Shown here: positions 37,123 to 46,235 of the stretch, one piece after another
Position numbering within the stretch: the first letter of the stretch is position 1
Layout of the letters: each line of letters opens with the position of its first letter
NCBI GenBank assembly: GCA_003697135.1
Contig: RFGC01000044.1
Location: 1-64,000, forward strand
Length of the DNA stretch: 64,000 bases
Origin: Acidobacteriota bacterium
GTDB taxonomy: Bacteria; Acidobacteriota; Blastocatellia; Pyrinomonadales; Pyrinomonadaceae
Reading direction: 5' to 3'
The notes under the pieces: model-generated
What the model was told of the DNA's origin: nothing
Seen by the model: the letters and a program-made list of their open reading frames with translations, nothing else
Database searches by the model: none
Position numbers and translations under genes: made by a program

Positions 37123-37323
37123 ATGCAAGTAATCATTAACGGTGAGAAGAGAGAAGTTCGTGAAGGTTTGAGTGTATTGGAATTGCTTTCCGAGCTTGAG
37201 CTTCCTGTTGAAAGAGTTGCAGTTGAGATCAACAAAGAGGTTGTAAGAAGACAAGATTGGGAACTCACGAAGCTAAAAGAAAATGACAGAATAGAAATCG
37301 TTCATTTTGTAGGCGGTGGTTGA
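37123..37323 (+). CDS. thiS: sulfur carrier protein ThiS
   Basis: ThiS carries sulfur as a C-terminal thiocarboxylate for making the thiazole of thiamine. The 66 residues have the beta-grasp pattern (MQVIINGEKREV, VAVEINKEVV, DRIEIVHFVGGG) and end in the required Gly-Gly. It follows the acidic coiled-coil gene by 6 bp, so the two are cotranscribed. No thiG, thiF or thiE is nearby and no TPP riboswitch was seen, so another use of the sulfur carrier remains possible. Confidence 0.9.
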   Translation: MQVIINGEKREVREGLSVLELLSELELPVERVAVEINKEVVRRQDWELTKLKENDRIEIVHFVGGG

Positions 37324-37405
37324 TTGGCCGATTGGTTTATAGGTGAGATTTGCTATCTATTTGCCCGTCTGAATTTAATACTCCAAAACTTGTTTTTGAA
37401 AATAA

Positions 37406-37479
37406 TGCACCCGGGAGGACTCGAACCTCCGACCTTTTGATTCGTAGTCAAACGCTCTATCCATCTGAGCTACGGGTGC
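37406..37479 (-). tRNA. tRNA-Arg (ACG)
   Basis: On the minus strand the acceptor GCACCCG pairs with CGGGTGC. The anticodon stem TTTGA/TCAAA holds loop CTACGAA with anticodon ACG, and the T loop is TTCGAGT. The discriminator is A, and CCA is not encoded. Confidence 0.97.
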
Positions 37480-37493
37480 ATGAGCAAATTATT

Positions 37494-37522
37494 AGACTAC
37501 AAAGCTTCGTCTTTTATGTCAA
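37494..37522 (-). promoter_or_regulatory. promoter of tRNA-Arg
   Basis: On the minus strand a perfect TTGACA (37517-37522), a 17-base spacer and TAGTCT (37494-37499) lie 15 bases before the tRNA 5' end. Confidence 0.65.
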
Positions 37523-37573
37523 GTAGCTTTGAGCCTTTATCAGGATACAATTTCAAGTTTTAGATTCGTAGAT

Positions 37574-39097
37574 TTAGCGTCTGACGGCATTACGGTAGAA
37601 TTTGGTTATATCATCTTTTAGTTTCTGCAAGGATTCTTTTTCGATATACATCATGTGACCCGCTTCGTAGTAGGCAAAACTTACGTTTCTTTTTAGTTCT
37701 GGTTCAAGATTCATAGCTGAGATTGTGTATTCAGCGGCGAAAAATGGAGTTGCCATATCGTAATAACCGCAAGCAACGAAGATTTTCATATACGGGTTCT
37801 TAGACATTGCAAGTTTCAAAGCAGGAGCAACATCAGCGTAATTGTTTGTAACATTCCAATTCCATGTGCCTATTCCGCCGCCCAAGATGTAGTATTCTAG
37901 ATCGGACTTGAAATCGAGTTCTCTTCGTATGTAGTCGTTGAAAGTTGCCGTATAGGGCGGTCTAATCGCTGTCAAGCTGGGGTCGAAACTTGGAGCGTTA
38001 CCGGAAGCGTCTTTGTCAAAGCCCGTGAAACGGCTGTCTAGTCTGCCAGTCATTTTACGTTGCTCACGCAACAGTTCTTTGTTGAATTCTGCAAGCTCTA
38101 CACGGAAATTGTTTTGTTCGATGAATTGTGGTTTTAGACCGGTGAAGTTGCTCATTTTTTCAAGGAGATTTTGTTTTTCAGCTTGAGAAAGCCTGTCAAT
38201 TTTTAACAGTGCTGGAGCATATTCATTTATAGCAAAATTTCTGGCTTCTTCTAGAACTTGTTGTAAGGGCTTTGACTGAAGAGCGGGCGGTAATTTCTTG
38301 TGATACCAAGCTGTTGCCGTGTATGAAGGAAGAATCAAAATCAAAGGTAAATCGTTACCATCGGCAAAGCGAATGGTTTGAAAGTTCAACACTGGCGAAA
38401 TTAGTAAGATTCCATTTAGGGCTATTCCACGTTCAAAGAGATGATTCGTCAAGCCTGAAACCCTTGTTGTGCCATAGCTTTCGCCGACGAGAAAGATAGG
38501 AGATTTCCAACGCTGGTATTGAACTAGATACATTCTTATAAACTCTCCGACCGACTCAATGTCACCATTGACACTGAAGAATTTGCTTGCAAGTTCGGGT
38601 TTTGTTGCACGGCTGTATCCTGTGCCTACTGTATCAACAAAGACTAAATCTGTTTCTGTAAGCCATGTGTATTCGTTGTCAACAAGCTCGTATGGTGGAG
38701 GTGGCATGAATCCGTCGTCAAGCATTTTGACTCGCTTTGGTCCAAGCGCGCCTAGATGAAGCCAAACTGACGAAGAGCCTGGTCCACCATTGAAAGAAAA
38801 GGTCAAAGGTCTTTTTGATACATCTTGAACACCGTCCAAAGTATATGCCATGAAAAACATTCTGGCTTCTACTTCACCAGTTTGCGGATTTCTGATCGGA
38901 ATAAAACCAGCAGTGGTTGTATAGTTAAGAGTTTGATTGCCGATGCGAATTGAATGTTTTCTTATCGCTGGTTCTTGTTCTTTCTCCTGAGCAGTTGTTG
39001 TGGTTGCAGAAGGAGTTTTACGTGGTTCAGGTGCAGTAGGAGTTGGTGTTGGCTGAGCAACTTGGAAAAATAAAAAGAGAAAAAGCGATGCTATCAT
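37574..39097 (-). CDS. exported serine carboxypeptidase-like protein (peptidase S10 family)
   Basis: The 507-residue protein starts with a signal peptide and a proline/threonine-rich linker (about 15-40). The alpha-beta hydrolase domain shows SFNGGPGSSSVWLH (oxyanion region), the nucleophile in VGESYGTTR, an aspartate in GYYDMATP and a histidine in EAGHMMYIE. This set matches S10 serine carboxypeptidases, which remove C-terminal residues from peptides. It probably acts in the periplasm or outside. It has no operon partner. Confidence 0.9.
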   Translation of the reverse strand: MIASLFLFLFFQVAQPTPTPTAPEPRKTPSATTTTAQEKEQEPAIRKHSIRIGNQTLNYTTTAGFIPIRNPQTGEVEARMFFMAYTLDGVQDVSKRPLTFSFNGGPGSSSVWLHLGALGPKRVKMLDDGFMPPPPYELVDNEYTWLTETDLVFVDTVGTGYSRATKPELASKFFSVNGDIESVGEFIRMYLVQYQRWKSPIFLVGESYGTTRVSGLTNHLFERGIALNGILLISPVLNFQTIRFADGNDLPLILILPSYTATAWYHKKLPPALQSKPLQQVLEEARNFAINEYAPALLKIDRLSQAEKQNLLEKMSNFTGLKPQFIEQNNFRVELAEFNKELLREQRKMTGRLDSRFTGFDKDASGNAPSFDPSLTAIRPPYTATFNDYIRRELDFKSDLEYYILGGGIGTWNWNVTNNYADVAPALKLAMSKNPYMKIFVACGYYDMATPFFAAEYTISAMNLEPELKRNVSFAYYEAGHMMYIEKESLQKLKDDITKFYRNAVRR

Positions 39098-39224
39098 AAT
39101 TCTAACTCTCTGAATTTTGCAGGATTTTTTTGAAGAGCTTTAAGTTTAGGTTAGCTGATAGTTTGCTGTTTTTTCAAGTCAAGCAAAAACTTTTGCAGAA
39201 CTTCCCAAAACTCTGGTTTTGTCT

Positions 39225-39779
39225 TTAGACTGCGATGACTTCGATTTCGGGATCAACTTCTTGTTTGAGGATATTTTCAATTGCCATGAGTGTTCCCGTA
39301 AGGCTGGACGGACAACTTCCACAAGCTCCTTCGTATCGGATTTTCAAAACATTGTTCTCAAAACCGACAATTTCGAGCCAACCACCATCACCCACTAAAT
39401 AAGGTCTTATTCTTTCATCAAGTATAGCTTCGATTTCTCTAACTTTCGGATCATCAAACAAAGATTCATTCACTTCGGTTTTGTTTCCATTCGTTTTGTT
39501 TGAGACTGAAACGCCTTTGGCGGCTCTAATGGGAACTGCTAGTGCAGGTAAAACTTCTTCCCAATCGGACTCGTCAGTTTTCTCAACGGTTATCATTCGA
39601 TCCATGTAAAAGACAGAAACAACGTTTCCGACCTCAAAGATTGCTTTTGCTAATTCGTCTTTTTCTGCTTCTTCTTTCGATCTGAAAAAATGCGATGTGC
39701 CGTGACTTACAGGTTCTTTCAATATAAACTTTACGGCATTGGGATTCGGTGTTTCTTGTATATCTGCTATTTTGGGCAT
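39225..39779 (-). CDS. nfu: Nfu-type iron-sulfur cluster carrier
   Basis: The 184-residue protein combines an N-terminal Nfu domain (about 1-90, opening with ETPNPNAVKFIL) and a C-terminal NifU-like domain (about 105-184) with the cluster-binding CGSCPSS. This two-domain form is the one seen in mitochondrial NFU1 and many aerobic bacteria, where it hands 4Fe-4S clusters to target enzymes. It lies alone between the S10 peptidase and gltX; no isc or suf genes are in the window. Confidence 0.93.
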   Translation of the reverse strand: MPKIADIQETPNPNAVKFILKEPVSHGTSHFFRSKEEAEKDELAKAIFEVGNVVSVFYMDRMITVEKTDESDWEEVLPALAVPIRAAKGVSVSNKTNGNKTEVNESLFDDPKVREIEAILDERIRPYLVGDGGWLEIVGFENNVLKIRYEGACGSCPSSLTGTLMAIENILKQEVDPEIEVIAV

Positions 39780-39878
39780 AATTCTATTTTATCAGAACTT
39801 GCGTAATTCTAGGCTATTAAGCCTACACTTTTACGAACACAGCTTAGGCAACTACTAAATTTGGACGATTTGGAGAAA

Positions 39879-41369
39879 CTAATTTTGATTCCAGGGAATT
39901 TGGCTTTTAAGTCTCATTACGCTTCTTTCTTTTCCGAGAAGCTCGAAGACGGCAAGCATCGAAGGACCGACAGCAGTTCCTGTTAAAAGCGTGCGCGCTG
40001 CGTTCATAATGACTCCGAAGGAAATTTGTTTCTCTTCAGCGAAATTCCTGATTGCTTGTTCAATATGTTCATGAGTGAACTCTTCTAGCTTTTCTAGCCT
40101 TGAAGCAAGTTCTGGCATTAAAGTTTGAAGTTCGGGGTGTTTTTTAAGATTTTTTTCAACTGCCTTTTCGTCGAAATCATAATCTTCGGAAAAATAAGCT
40201 CTGCCTTGAGTTGAGAAATCCTTGAGTGTGAAGAATCTTTCTCTAATCGTGTTAACCGTTCTTTCAAACCAATTTCGCTCTTCCGTTTCATACTCTTCGC
40301 GCCAAAGTTTTGCTTTTTTCAGTTCTTCTTTTACGTAAGGTAAGAGTTTTTCAAGTGGCATCGTGCGGATATATTCAGCATTCATCCAAATTGCTTTGTC
40401 ATCGGTCCAGCGCTTCGGGTTGTTAGAGTCGAAATTGAAAATCGCATTATTTTTGTGAATGCCTTCCAAAGAGAAGTTCTCTATTAGTTCTTCCATGCTC
40501 ATAATTTCCTTGTTGTTTTTCGGTGACCAGCCTAAAAGTGCAAGGAAATTACGGAAGGCCTCAGGCAAAAATCCTGCATCTCTGTAGGTTGTTAGCGAGA
40601 CTATCTCACCGTGATAGCGTTTTGATAGTTTTTTGCCGCCTGGAGCGAGAATCAATGGAAGATGAGCAAAGCGCGGAGGTTTAACACCCAAAGCTTCATA
40701 AATCAAAATTTGCTTATGTGTATTTGTCAAATGATCTTGCCCACGGATCACGTCCGTAATTCCCATTTCTATGTCATCGCACACGACGGCAAGGTTATAA
40801 AGCGGATGCCCATCAGATCGGAGTAAAACCAAGTCTTCAATATCGGAAAACTCTCTTTCTTGTAAACCATAGACAGCATCTTCAAAGCTGGTTTTTCCTT
40901 CATGTGGGACTTTCAAACGAATTGCGAAAGGCTCACCTGATGCCGCTCGTCTATCGCTTTCTTCTTTGGGTAGGTCTCGGTAAGGGTTGCTTCTTAAATC
41001 CTTTTGCTCGCGCGCTCTTTCTACAATCAGTTCTTTTATGTTTTTGGACGATGTGGCATCTCCCTTTGGAGTAAAATCTCTATATGCTTTACCTTCTTCC
41101 AAAAGCCTGAAAGCCGCCGCTACGTGCTTTTCTTTATTTCTCGACTGAAAAACTATCTCTTCGTCCGGGGTTAAACCAAGCCATTCCAAACCTTCGAGGA
41201 TTGATTTAACCGATTCTTCAGTAGATCGTTCAAGATCGGTGTCTTCGATACGAAGCAAAAATTTTCCGCCCTTTGAGCGCGCATAAAGAAAGTTAAAAAG
41301 CGCAGTTCGAGCTGAACCTATGTGTAAATATCCTGTTGGACTTGGAGCAAACCTAACTCTAACGGTCAT
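39879..41369 (-). CDS. gltX: glutamyl-tRNA synthetase
   Basis: This class I synthetase charges tRNA-Glu (and, in bacteria without GlnRS, tRNA-Gln). The HIGH-type motif is in GYLHIGSARTALFNFLYAR and the KMSKS-type motif is KLSKR. The 496 residues match the family. LRIEDTDLERS is diagnostic. It starts 99 bases after the nfu coding region on the same strand when read in transcription order (gltX first). Whether it charges tRNA-Gln cannot be judged here. Confidence 0.96.
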   Translation of the reverse strand: MTVRVRFAPSPTGYLHIGSARTALFNFLYARSKGGKFLLRIEDTDLERSTEESVKSILEGLEWLGLTPDEEIVFQSRNKEKHVAAAFRLLEEGKAYRDFTPKGDATSSKNIKELIVERAREQKDLRSNPYRDLPKEESDRRAASGEPFAIRLKVPHEGKTSFEDAVYGLQEREFSDIEDLVLLRSDGHPLYNLAVVCDDIEMGITDVIRGQDHLTNTHKQILIYEALGVKPPRFAHLPLILAPGGKKLSKRYHGEIVSLTTYRDAGFLPEAFRNFLALLGWSPKNNKEIMSMEELIENFSLEGIHKNNAIFNFDSNNPKRWTDDKAIWMNAEYIRTMPLEKLLPYVKEELKKAKLWREEYETEERNWFERTVNTIRERFFTLKDFSTQGRAYFSEDYDFDEKAVEKNLKKHPELQTLMPELASRLEKLEEFTHEHIEQAIRNFAEEKQISFGVIMNAARTLLTGTAVGPSMLAVFELLGKERSVMRLKSQIPWNQN

Positions 41370-41510
41370 AAAACGATTTTCCCAATAAAAGTCGAAAAAA
41401 CTAATTTATCGGATTTGAAGCGGTTTTAGCAAATGAAGGTTAAATCTCATTATCCGAAAATAAGTTGAAGCATCTTTTTGACAAGCTTTTTTGTTTGTGA
41501 TTCTGAAATA

Positions 41511-41560
41511 AAAAAGCAACGCAGGTTTTTTGTTTTAGGAGGGGGTTACCTGCGTTGCTT
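41511..41560 (-). terminator. strong intrinsic terminator of rpsT
   Basis: AAGCAACGCAGG (41514-41525) and CCTGCGTTGCTT (41549-41560) form a 12-bp perfect stem. On the minus strand it is followed by a T-run (TTTTTTATT overlapping the stem end). It lies 40 bases after the rpsT stop. Confidence 0.9.
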
Positions 41561-41599
41561 CGGGTATGAGGAAAATTTGAAGGAGGTTAGTGAGGTAGC

Positions 41600-41866
41600 T
41601 TAAGGAGCTAATTTGTTTAGCTGTGTGGTGAGGCGAGATTTGTAGCGGGCTGCTGTGTTTTTGTGTAGAATGCCTTTGTTGACGGCTTTGTCTATCTTGC
41701 TGATGGTTGGGTTCAGTAGTTGCAGACACAATTCTTTGTTACCACTCGCCAGTGCGGCACGGAATTTCTTTATCTGAGTTCTGAGCGCCGAGCGGAGGCT
41801 ACGATTTCTAGCTCTGCGTTTTTCGTTCTGTCTTGCTCTCTTCGCTGCTGATTTATGGTTTGGCAT
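41600..41866 (-). CDS. rpsT: 30S ribosomal protein S20
   Basis: S20 is a small basic protein of the 30S subunit. From ATG 41866 the product is 88 residues, starting MPNHKSAAKRARQNEKRRARNR, the classical S20 opening. A longer frame to 41935 is open but overlaps the -35/-10 promoter elements, so the shorter start is clearly right. It has its own promoter and terminator, giving a monocistronic unit. Confidence 0.97.
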   Translation of the reverse strand: MPNHKSAAKRARQNEKRRARNRSLRSALRTQIKKFRAALASGNKELCLQLLNPTISKIDKAVNKGILHKNTAARYKSRLTTQLNKLAP

Positions 41867-41906
41867 CGTCGTTTCGTATATTCTTTGGTGATTTGCCAAA
41901 ACTAAA

Positions 41907-41935
41907 AGTGTAGTAAAACACAATAAGCATGTCAA
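41907..41935 (-). promoter_or_regulatory. sigma-70 type promoter of rpsT
   Basis: On the minus strand a perfect TTGACA (41930-41935), a 17-base spacer and TACACT (41907-41912) sit about 40 bases before the S20 start codon. Confidence 0.75.
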
Positions 41936-41997
41936 GCGAGAATTAGAAAAAATTGAAAATTTTCTGAAAAACTATGGTGATACGATTTGTGGAACTG

Positions 41998-42996
41998 CTA
42001 GGGTGAGATTTGGCGATTTCGGCTTTTCATCAGATACATAGCTTTGTCAGCTTCTTTGATTGTTTCTGTGAGAGGTCTTGTGGGTTCATGTTTTGCCATT
42101 CCTATTGCTACGTTGATGTTTTGTTCATTGAATTTTGAAAGAAGGCGCTCAAAAACGACTTTTGCTTCTCTTTCTTCTACTTCTATTACTAAAACTGCAA
42201 ACTCATCACCACCTATTCTGGCTATAATGTCAGTGCTACGAAGATTAGACTTAAGACACTCTGCCGCTTTGATAATGAGTTTGTCTCCTGCTTCATGTCC
42301 TTCTGTGTCGTTTATTTTCTTGAGATCATTCAAGTCTATGATCATTGCAGCAACCGGCGTGCCATATCTTTTTATTCGGGCTTCCTCCTTTGAAAGGCGA
42401 GTTTCCCAGCCTCTTCGATTCAGTAGTCCTGTTAACTGATCGGTTTCTGCTTCTTTGCGTAGAGACTCTATAGCTCTGGATTGCTCTATGATTTTTTGTT
42501 CCTGCATAAAAATTGCTCCCAACAAACTGGCCATGATTTCAATAATCGGTATTTCCTTTCCAATTATTTCAGATTTGTTTTCAAAATCAATACCACAAAG
42601 CGTGCCGAGAAGTTTTTGATCTTGTTCCAAAAAAATAGGAACGCCTACATAGGCTTGTATGTTCATCTGTTTGACCAAAGGAATTTCTGAATAAGCTTTT
42701 ACCTCAGACAAAATAGGAGCAAAGCATGGCCCTTCACCGGCTACCATCCTAGCACAGATAGAATCAGCCCATGGGAAAGTATCACCTGATTTTATGAGGC
42801 CTGAATTGTCGTTGCTTTCTACGACAATAAGATTAGAATCAACCTTTCTGCTGAAGACCCATAAGTTAAAGCCGGTTCTTTGTTTTAGAAAATCTAAAAC
42901 TGCTTTGACTGCTTCGTCAAAGTTTTTATAAGACTTGCCTTGGACTACGATCTTTTCAGAATCTACAGAGTGAATGTCTAGATTTACAGTATTCAT
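41998..42996 (-). CDS. GAF-domain diguanylate cyclase (GGDEF)
   Basis: The predicted protein has an N-terminal GAF sensor domain (about 15-165) and a C-terminal GGDEF domain (about 175-332) with the intact IGGDEFAVLV signature, so it should make cyclic di-GMP from GTP. ATG 42996 is used; an upstream TTG at 43023 is in frame. No signal peptide or membrane helix is seen, so it senses something in the cytoplasm. An allosteric RxxD site is not obvious. It lies 39 bp after the rhomboid gene on the same strand. Confidence 0.9.
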   Translation of the reverse strand: MNTVNLDIHSVDSEKIVVQGKSYKNFDEAVKAVLDFLKQRTGFNLWVFSRKVDSNLIVVESNDNSGLIKSGDTFPWADSICARMVAGEGPCFAPILSEVKAYSEIPLVKQMNIQAYVGVPIFLEQDQKLLGTLCGIDFENKSEIIGKEIPIIEIMASLLGAIFMQEQKIIEQSRAIESLRKEAETDQLTGLLNRRGWETRLSKEEARIKRYGTPVAAMIIDLNDLKKINDTEGHEAGDKLIIKAAECLKSNLRSTDIIARIGGDEFAVLVIEVEEREAKVVFERLLSKFNEQNINVAIGMAKHEPTRPLTETIKEADKAMYLMKSRNRQISP

Positions 42997-43035
42997 AACT
43001 TCATCATAGCAGTAGACTAACAAGTTATAATTAGG

Positions 43036-43743
43036 CTATTTTCTTCCTATTGAAAAGGGTTTTATTAGCAACAAACCCACAAAAAATCCGCCTATGTGAG
43101 CAGCATAAGCAACGCCACCAGCGCCCGATGGTGTTAAGAGGCTTAAGATAATCTGGTATGCTATCCAAATGCCCAGTGCAACATAAGCCGGAACAGTTTG
43201 AATCATAAAACGCATTACGATAACATAAACGCGATTTGTGGGAAACAAAAGCATGTAACCGCCTAGAACACCCGAAATAGCTCCTGAAGCTCCAAGCATT
43301 GGAATAATCGAATCCATGTCCGTTAGAATCTGTGCGACAGAGGCAAAAAAGCCGCAGATCAGGTAAAAGATAATGTATCTGAGATGTCCTATGTGATTTT
43401 CTATGTTATCACCAAATATCCACAAAAACAGCATGTTTCCGAAAAGATGAGCAAAATTCCCGTGCATGAACATGGAGGATAGAAAATTGAAATAAACAGG
43501 AAGCGGAGTGGCGTAGTGATGTAAATTTGCCAAAACTCTTCCATCAACTCTTATAGGAAAATTTCCTTGCAAATCGGTTCCGGTTGTAATTTCACGTGGA
43601 ACGAGCGAGAAGGCATAAGTAAAAGCCTCGTTTGAGCCGAAGCCTTGCAAGAAAAAGAATACGAAGATGTTCGTCGCTATCAAGAGATAGGTAACGTAAG
43701 GTATGATTCTTATTTCAGAATTATCATCTCCAATCGGTAACAT
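43036..43743 (-). CDS. rhomboid-family intramembrane serine protease
   Basis: The 235-residue protein has about six membrane helices. The catalytic serine is in GASGAISGV and the catalytic histidine in AYAAHIGGFFVG; HGNFAHLFGNMLFLWIFG is the conserved helix 2 region. Rhomboids cut other membrane proteins within the bilayer. The substrate is unknown. It lies 29 bp downstream of the DAACS symporter gene on the same strand and may be cotranscribed with it. Confidence 0.9.
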   Translation of the reverse strand: MLPIGDDNSEIRIIPYVTYLLIATNIFVFFFLQGFGSNEAFTYAFSLVPREITTGTDLQGNFPIRVDGRVLANLHHYATPLPVYFNFLSSMFMHGNFAHLFGNMLFLWIFGDNIENHIGHLRYIIFYLICGFFASVAQILTDMDSIIPMLGASGAISGVLGGYMLLFPTNRVYVIVMRFMIQTVPAYVALGIWIAYQIILSLLTPSGAGGVAYAAHIGGFFVGLLLIKPFSIGRK

Positions 43744-43772
43744 TAATCTTTTTTCCTTTCGAGTCGGTAAAT

Positions 43773-45176
43773 CTATCCGATCCCTGCATCTTCTTTAACC
43801 TTCAAAAGCTCAAAGCCTTCGCTTCTTGCGACGTAAGTTGCCGCTGTTATGTCACCTATGACATTAAGAGTTGTTCGGCACATGTCCAAAATACGATCAA
43901 CCCCAAGAATTATCGCAATCAACGCGGGATCAACATTTATCATGACCAGAATTGCAACTATGAAGGGAATCGAGCCTGCAGGCACGCCAGCAGTGCCGAT
44001 TCCACCTAGAATTGCCAAATAAACTACCATTAGTTGTTGCGTTAGTGTTAGCTCAACACCTGCAAGCTGTGCTAGAAAAAGAACTGTTACACCTTCGTAA
44101 AGGGCTGTTCCATTTTGATTCGCCGTGGCTCCAACCGTTAAAACAAAGCTGTTTATCTCTTTCGGCACGCCTAAATTTTCGTGAGATACTCTCAAAGCTG
44201 TTGGAAGCGTTGCGTTAGATGATGAAGTTGAAAAAGCTGTGACTATAACTGTGCGTAAGCGCTTGAAAAATTCAATTGGATTTATCTTGGACAAAATAGC
44301 TACCGAAAGAGAATAAACACCGAAAAAGTGTAGGCTCAAGCCTAGAAGAACAGTTCCCACAAACCATGCGAGCGACTGTAGCAACTCAAAGCCGAATTGG
44401 GCCACGTTGTTGAAAATCAAACATGCCACGGCATAAGGCGCAAACTTCATTATGAGATCGATTATTTTCGACGAAATAGCAAAAACGGATTCCATTAAAC
44501 TAACAAAAGGATTAGTTATATTTGCCGACAGCAAAGTGATCGCAATCCCCACAATCAGAGCATAAAACATTACATGGAGCATCTGTGGCGTGCCTGTCGA
44601 GATTGAGTTGAAGATGTTACTAGGGACAATTGTTTTCACGAATGACATTAGCGGTGAATCTTTTTCGGCTTCTTTCGCTTTTAAGGTGCTTTCGACAGTT
44701 TCTTTTGCACCGCTGGAAAATTTTTCTTTCAGTTGCAGTGCCGTTTCAGGGCTGAGTTTTTTCCCCGGTTGAATGAGGTTAGCTAAACTTAAACCAATAC
44801 CAACGGAAATTGCCGATAAGATCAAAGTATAGGCGAAAGATTTGAAGCCGATGCGTCCGAGTCTGCGAATATCTCCAATCCCTGCGATTCCTACAACTAA
44901 AGATGAAAAAACAAGAGGAATGACTATCATCAAAAGCGAGTTCAAAAAGAGTTGTCCAACCGGGCGAGTCAAATTTTCAACTGTCCAGACGACGCGCGGA
45001 TCGCTTCCGCCTAACATACGGTTGACAATCAACCCGCCTATAGCACCGACCAGTAAGCCTATGAAAATCTTCGTGTGAAGCGGCAAACCTTTTGGTTTAT
45101 CGGGTGTTTCCTCATCTAGGTCAGTAGTTAATTCTCTTTCGTATTCGTCAGATGGTATTTGTTTCTCTTCAGCCAT
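43773..45176 (-). CDS. dicarboxylate/amino acid:cation symporter (DAACS family)
   Basis: The 467-residue protein has a charged cytoplasmic N terminus (about 1-30) and around eight membrane helices plus two re-entrant loops. The serine-rich stretch FSTSSSNATLPTAL and the motif TVGATANQNGTALYEG are the substrate-site signatures of the GltP/DctA/GltT family, which take up glutamate, aspartate or C4-dicarboxylates with H+ or Na+. An extra loop at about residues 130-180 is longer than in E. coli GltP. The gene starts 9 bp after the arginase-family gene, so they probably form an operon. Confidence 0.92.
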   Translation of the reverse strand: MAEEKQIPSDEYERELTTDLDEETPDKPKGLPLHTKIFIGLLVGAIGGLIVNRMLGGSDPRVVWTVENLTRPVGQLFLNSLLMIVIPLVFSSLVVGIAGIGDIRRLGRIGFKSFAYTLILSAISVGIGLSLANLIQPGKKLSPETALQLKEKFSSGAKETVESTLKAKEAEKDSPLMSFVKTIVPSNIFNSISTGTPQMLHVMFYALIVGIAITLLSANITNPFVSLMESVFAISSKIIDLIMKFAPYAVACLIFNNVAQFGFELLQSLAWFVGTVLLGLSLHFFGVYSLSVAILSKINPIEFFKRLRTVIVTAFSTSSSNATLPTALRVSHENLGVPKEINSFVLTVGATANQNGTALYEGVTVLFLAQLAGVELTLTQQLMVVYLAILGGIGTAGVPAGSIPFIVAILVMINVDPALIAIILGVDRILDMCRTTLNVIGDITAATYVARSEGFELLKVKEDAGIG

Positions 45177-45185
45177 AGGATCTCC

Positions 45186-46157
45186 TCAATCTCGTTTGAT
45201 GTTAGAGCAAAAGCGATGCATAGCAACTGCAACTAGCTTTGATGTCCGATTGTCAATATCGAACATCGGATTAACCTCAGTAAATTCAATTATTCTAGTG
45301 TTAGCCAAACTTGCGGCTAATTTCACTAAATTTATCAATTCTCCGCCTCGCAAGCCGGTTGGATTTGGAGCAGAAACTCCGGGTGCATCAGCCATTCTAA
45401 CAACATCTAAATCAAAACCGAAGAACACACTCAAAGATTTGCTTTGCTTGATGAATTTAGCCCTCAGGCTCTCTCTCAATTCTTCATCCGTTTCTTCTCC
45501 TGATCGCAACTGCTCGATACTAATGAGATTAGCGCCTAGATTTTGAAGATAGCGGTAGTAAACTGGTGAAACCCATTGGGTTTGATAACCAACTTCGTAA
45601 AAGTAATCGGGACGTAAGAGTTTTTCATCAAGTAGTTGCCTGTATGGTGTTCCGCTGTTTCTGGGTTGATCTGCGCGCACGTCCAAATGAGCATCAACAT
45701 TAACTGCAACCCAACTTTCAACTCCAAAAACTTCTGCCATTGCCGCTCCGTCAGGATAGGAAATATCGTTTCCACCGCCAAGCACTATTAGCTTCTTGCC
45801 GTCTTCTAAAATCTTTGCTACCACCTTTTGATGTATTGAATGGATTTCTTCCAGAGTCCCTTCACATCGAATATCTCCAGCATCGAAAATTTTGACTTTC
45901 AAGCCAAATGGTGTGAATTTGTAAAACTCCTTGCGAATACTTTCTGGAGCTAATCTGGCTCCTTCTCTTCCACGATTTCTTTTGACACCTTCATCCTGCG
46001 GACAGCCTAAAATAACAACATCTGCTTCTTCATAACGAGTTTCTGGAATGATTTCTCCTAAACGCACATCATTCGGATCGCCACGCCTATAGAAAACCTC
46101 ATGTTTTACGGGTTTCAAAAAATCCTGCAAGTCTTCTATTGAGTTAAAGTTTTTCAT
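45186..46157 (-). CDS. arginase/agmatinase/formiminoglutamase-family protein
   Basis: The 323-residue protein has the ureohydrolase fold. Manganese-ligand motifs NVDAHLDVR (153-161) and FGFDLDVVRMADAPG (D249, D251) are intact. The first motif, normally GG-D/G-HS, reads GGGND, so the usual first histidine ligand is N130. Members hydrolyse arginine, agmatine or formiminoglutamate; the SAPNPTG segment fits the formiminoglutamase-like side. ATG 46157 is used; an upstream TTG at 46244 is unlikely. It sits 9 bp before a glutamate/dicarboxylate symporter, which fits amino acid breakdown to glutamate. The substituted ligand makes activity uncertain. Confidence 0.8.
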   Translation of the reverse strand: MKNFNSIEDLQDFLKPVKHEVFYRRGDPNDVRLGEIIPETRYEEADVVILGCPQDEGVKRNRGREGARLAPESIRKEFYKFTPFGLKVKIFDAGDIRCEGTLEEIHSIHQKVVAKILEDGKKLIVLGGGNDISYPDGAAMAEVFGVESWVAVNVDAHLDVRADQPRNSGTPYRQLLDEKLLRPDYFYEVGYQTQWVSPVYYRYLQNLGANLISIEQLRSGEETDEELRESLRAKFIKQSKSLSVFFGFDLDVVRMADAPGVSAPNPTGLRGGELINLVKLAASLANTRIIEFTEVNPMFDIDNRTSKLVAVAMHRFCSNIKRD

Positions 46158-46235
46158 ATTTCGTTTGAAGATTTTTTCGTAATTATACCTGAATCCATGG
46201 GAAAAGTAGGAATCGAGAAAGAAAACGGAAGTTGA

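Noticed and set aside
37000-37130. TPP riboswitch before thiS
   Set aside because: thiS follows the preceding gene by 6 bp, and no TPP aptamer motifs are visible upstream of either gene.
41867-41935. Longer S20 protein starting at 41935
   Set aside because: The extension overlaps a good TTGACA-17-TACACT promoter and lacks the conserved S20 start; ATG 41866 gives the standard protein.
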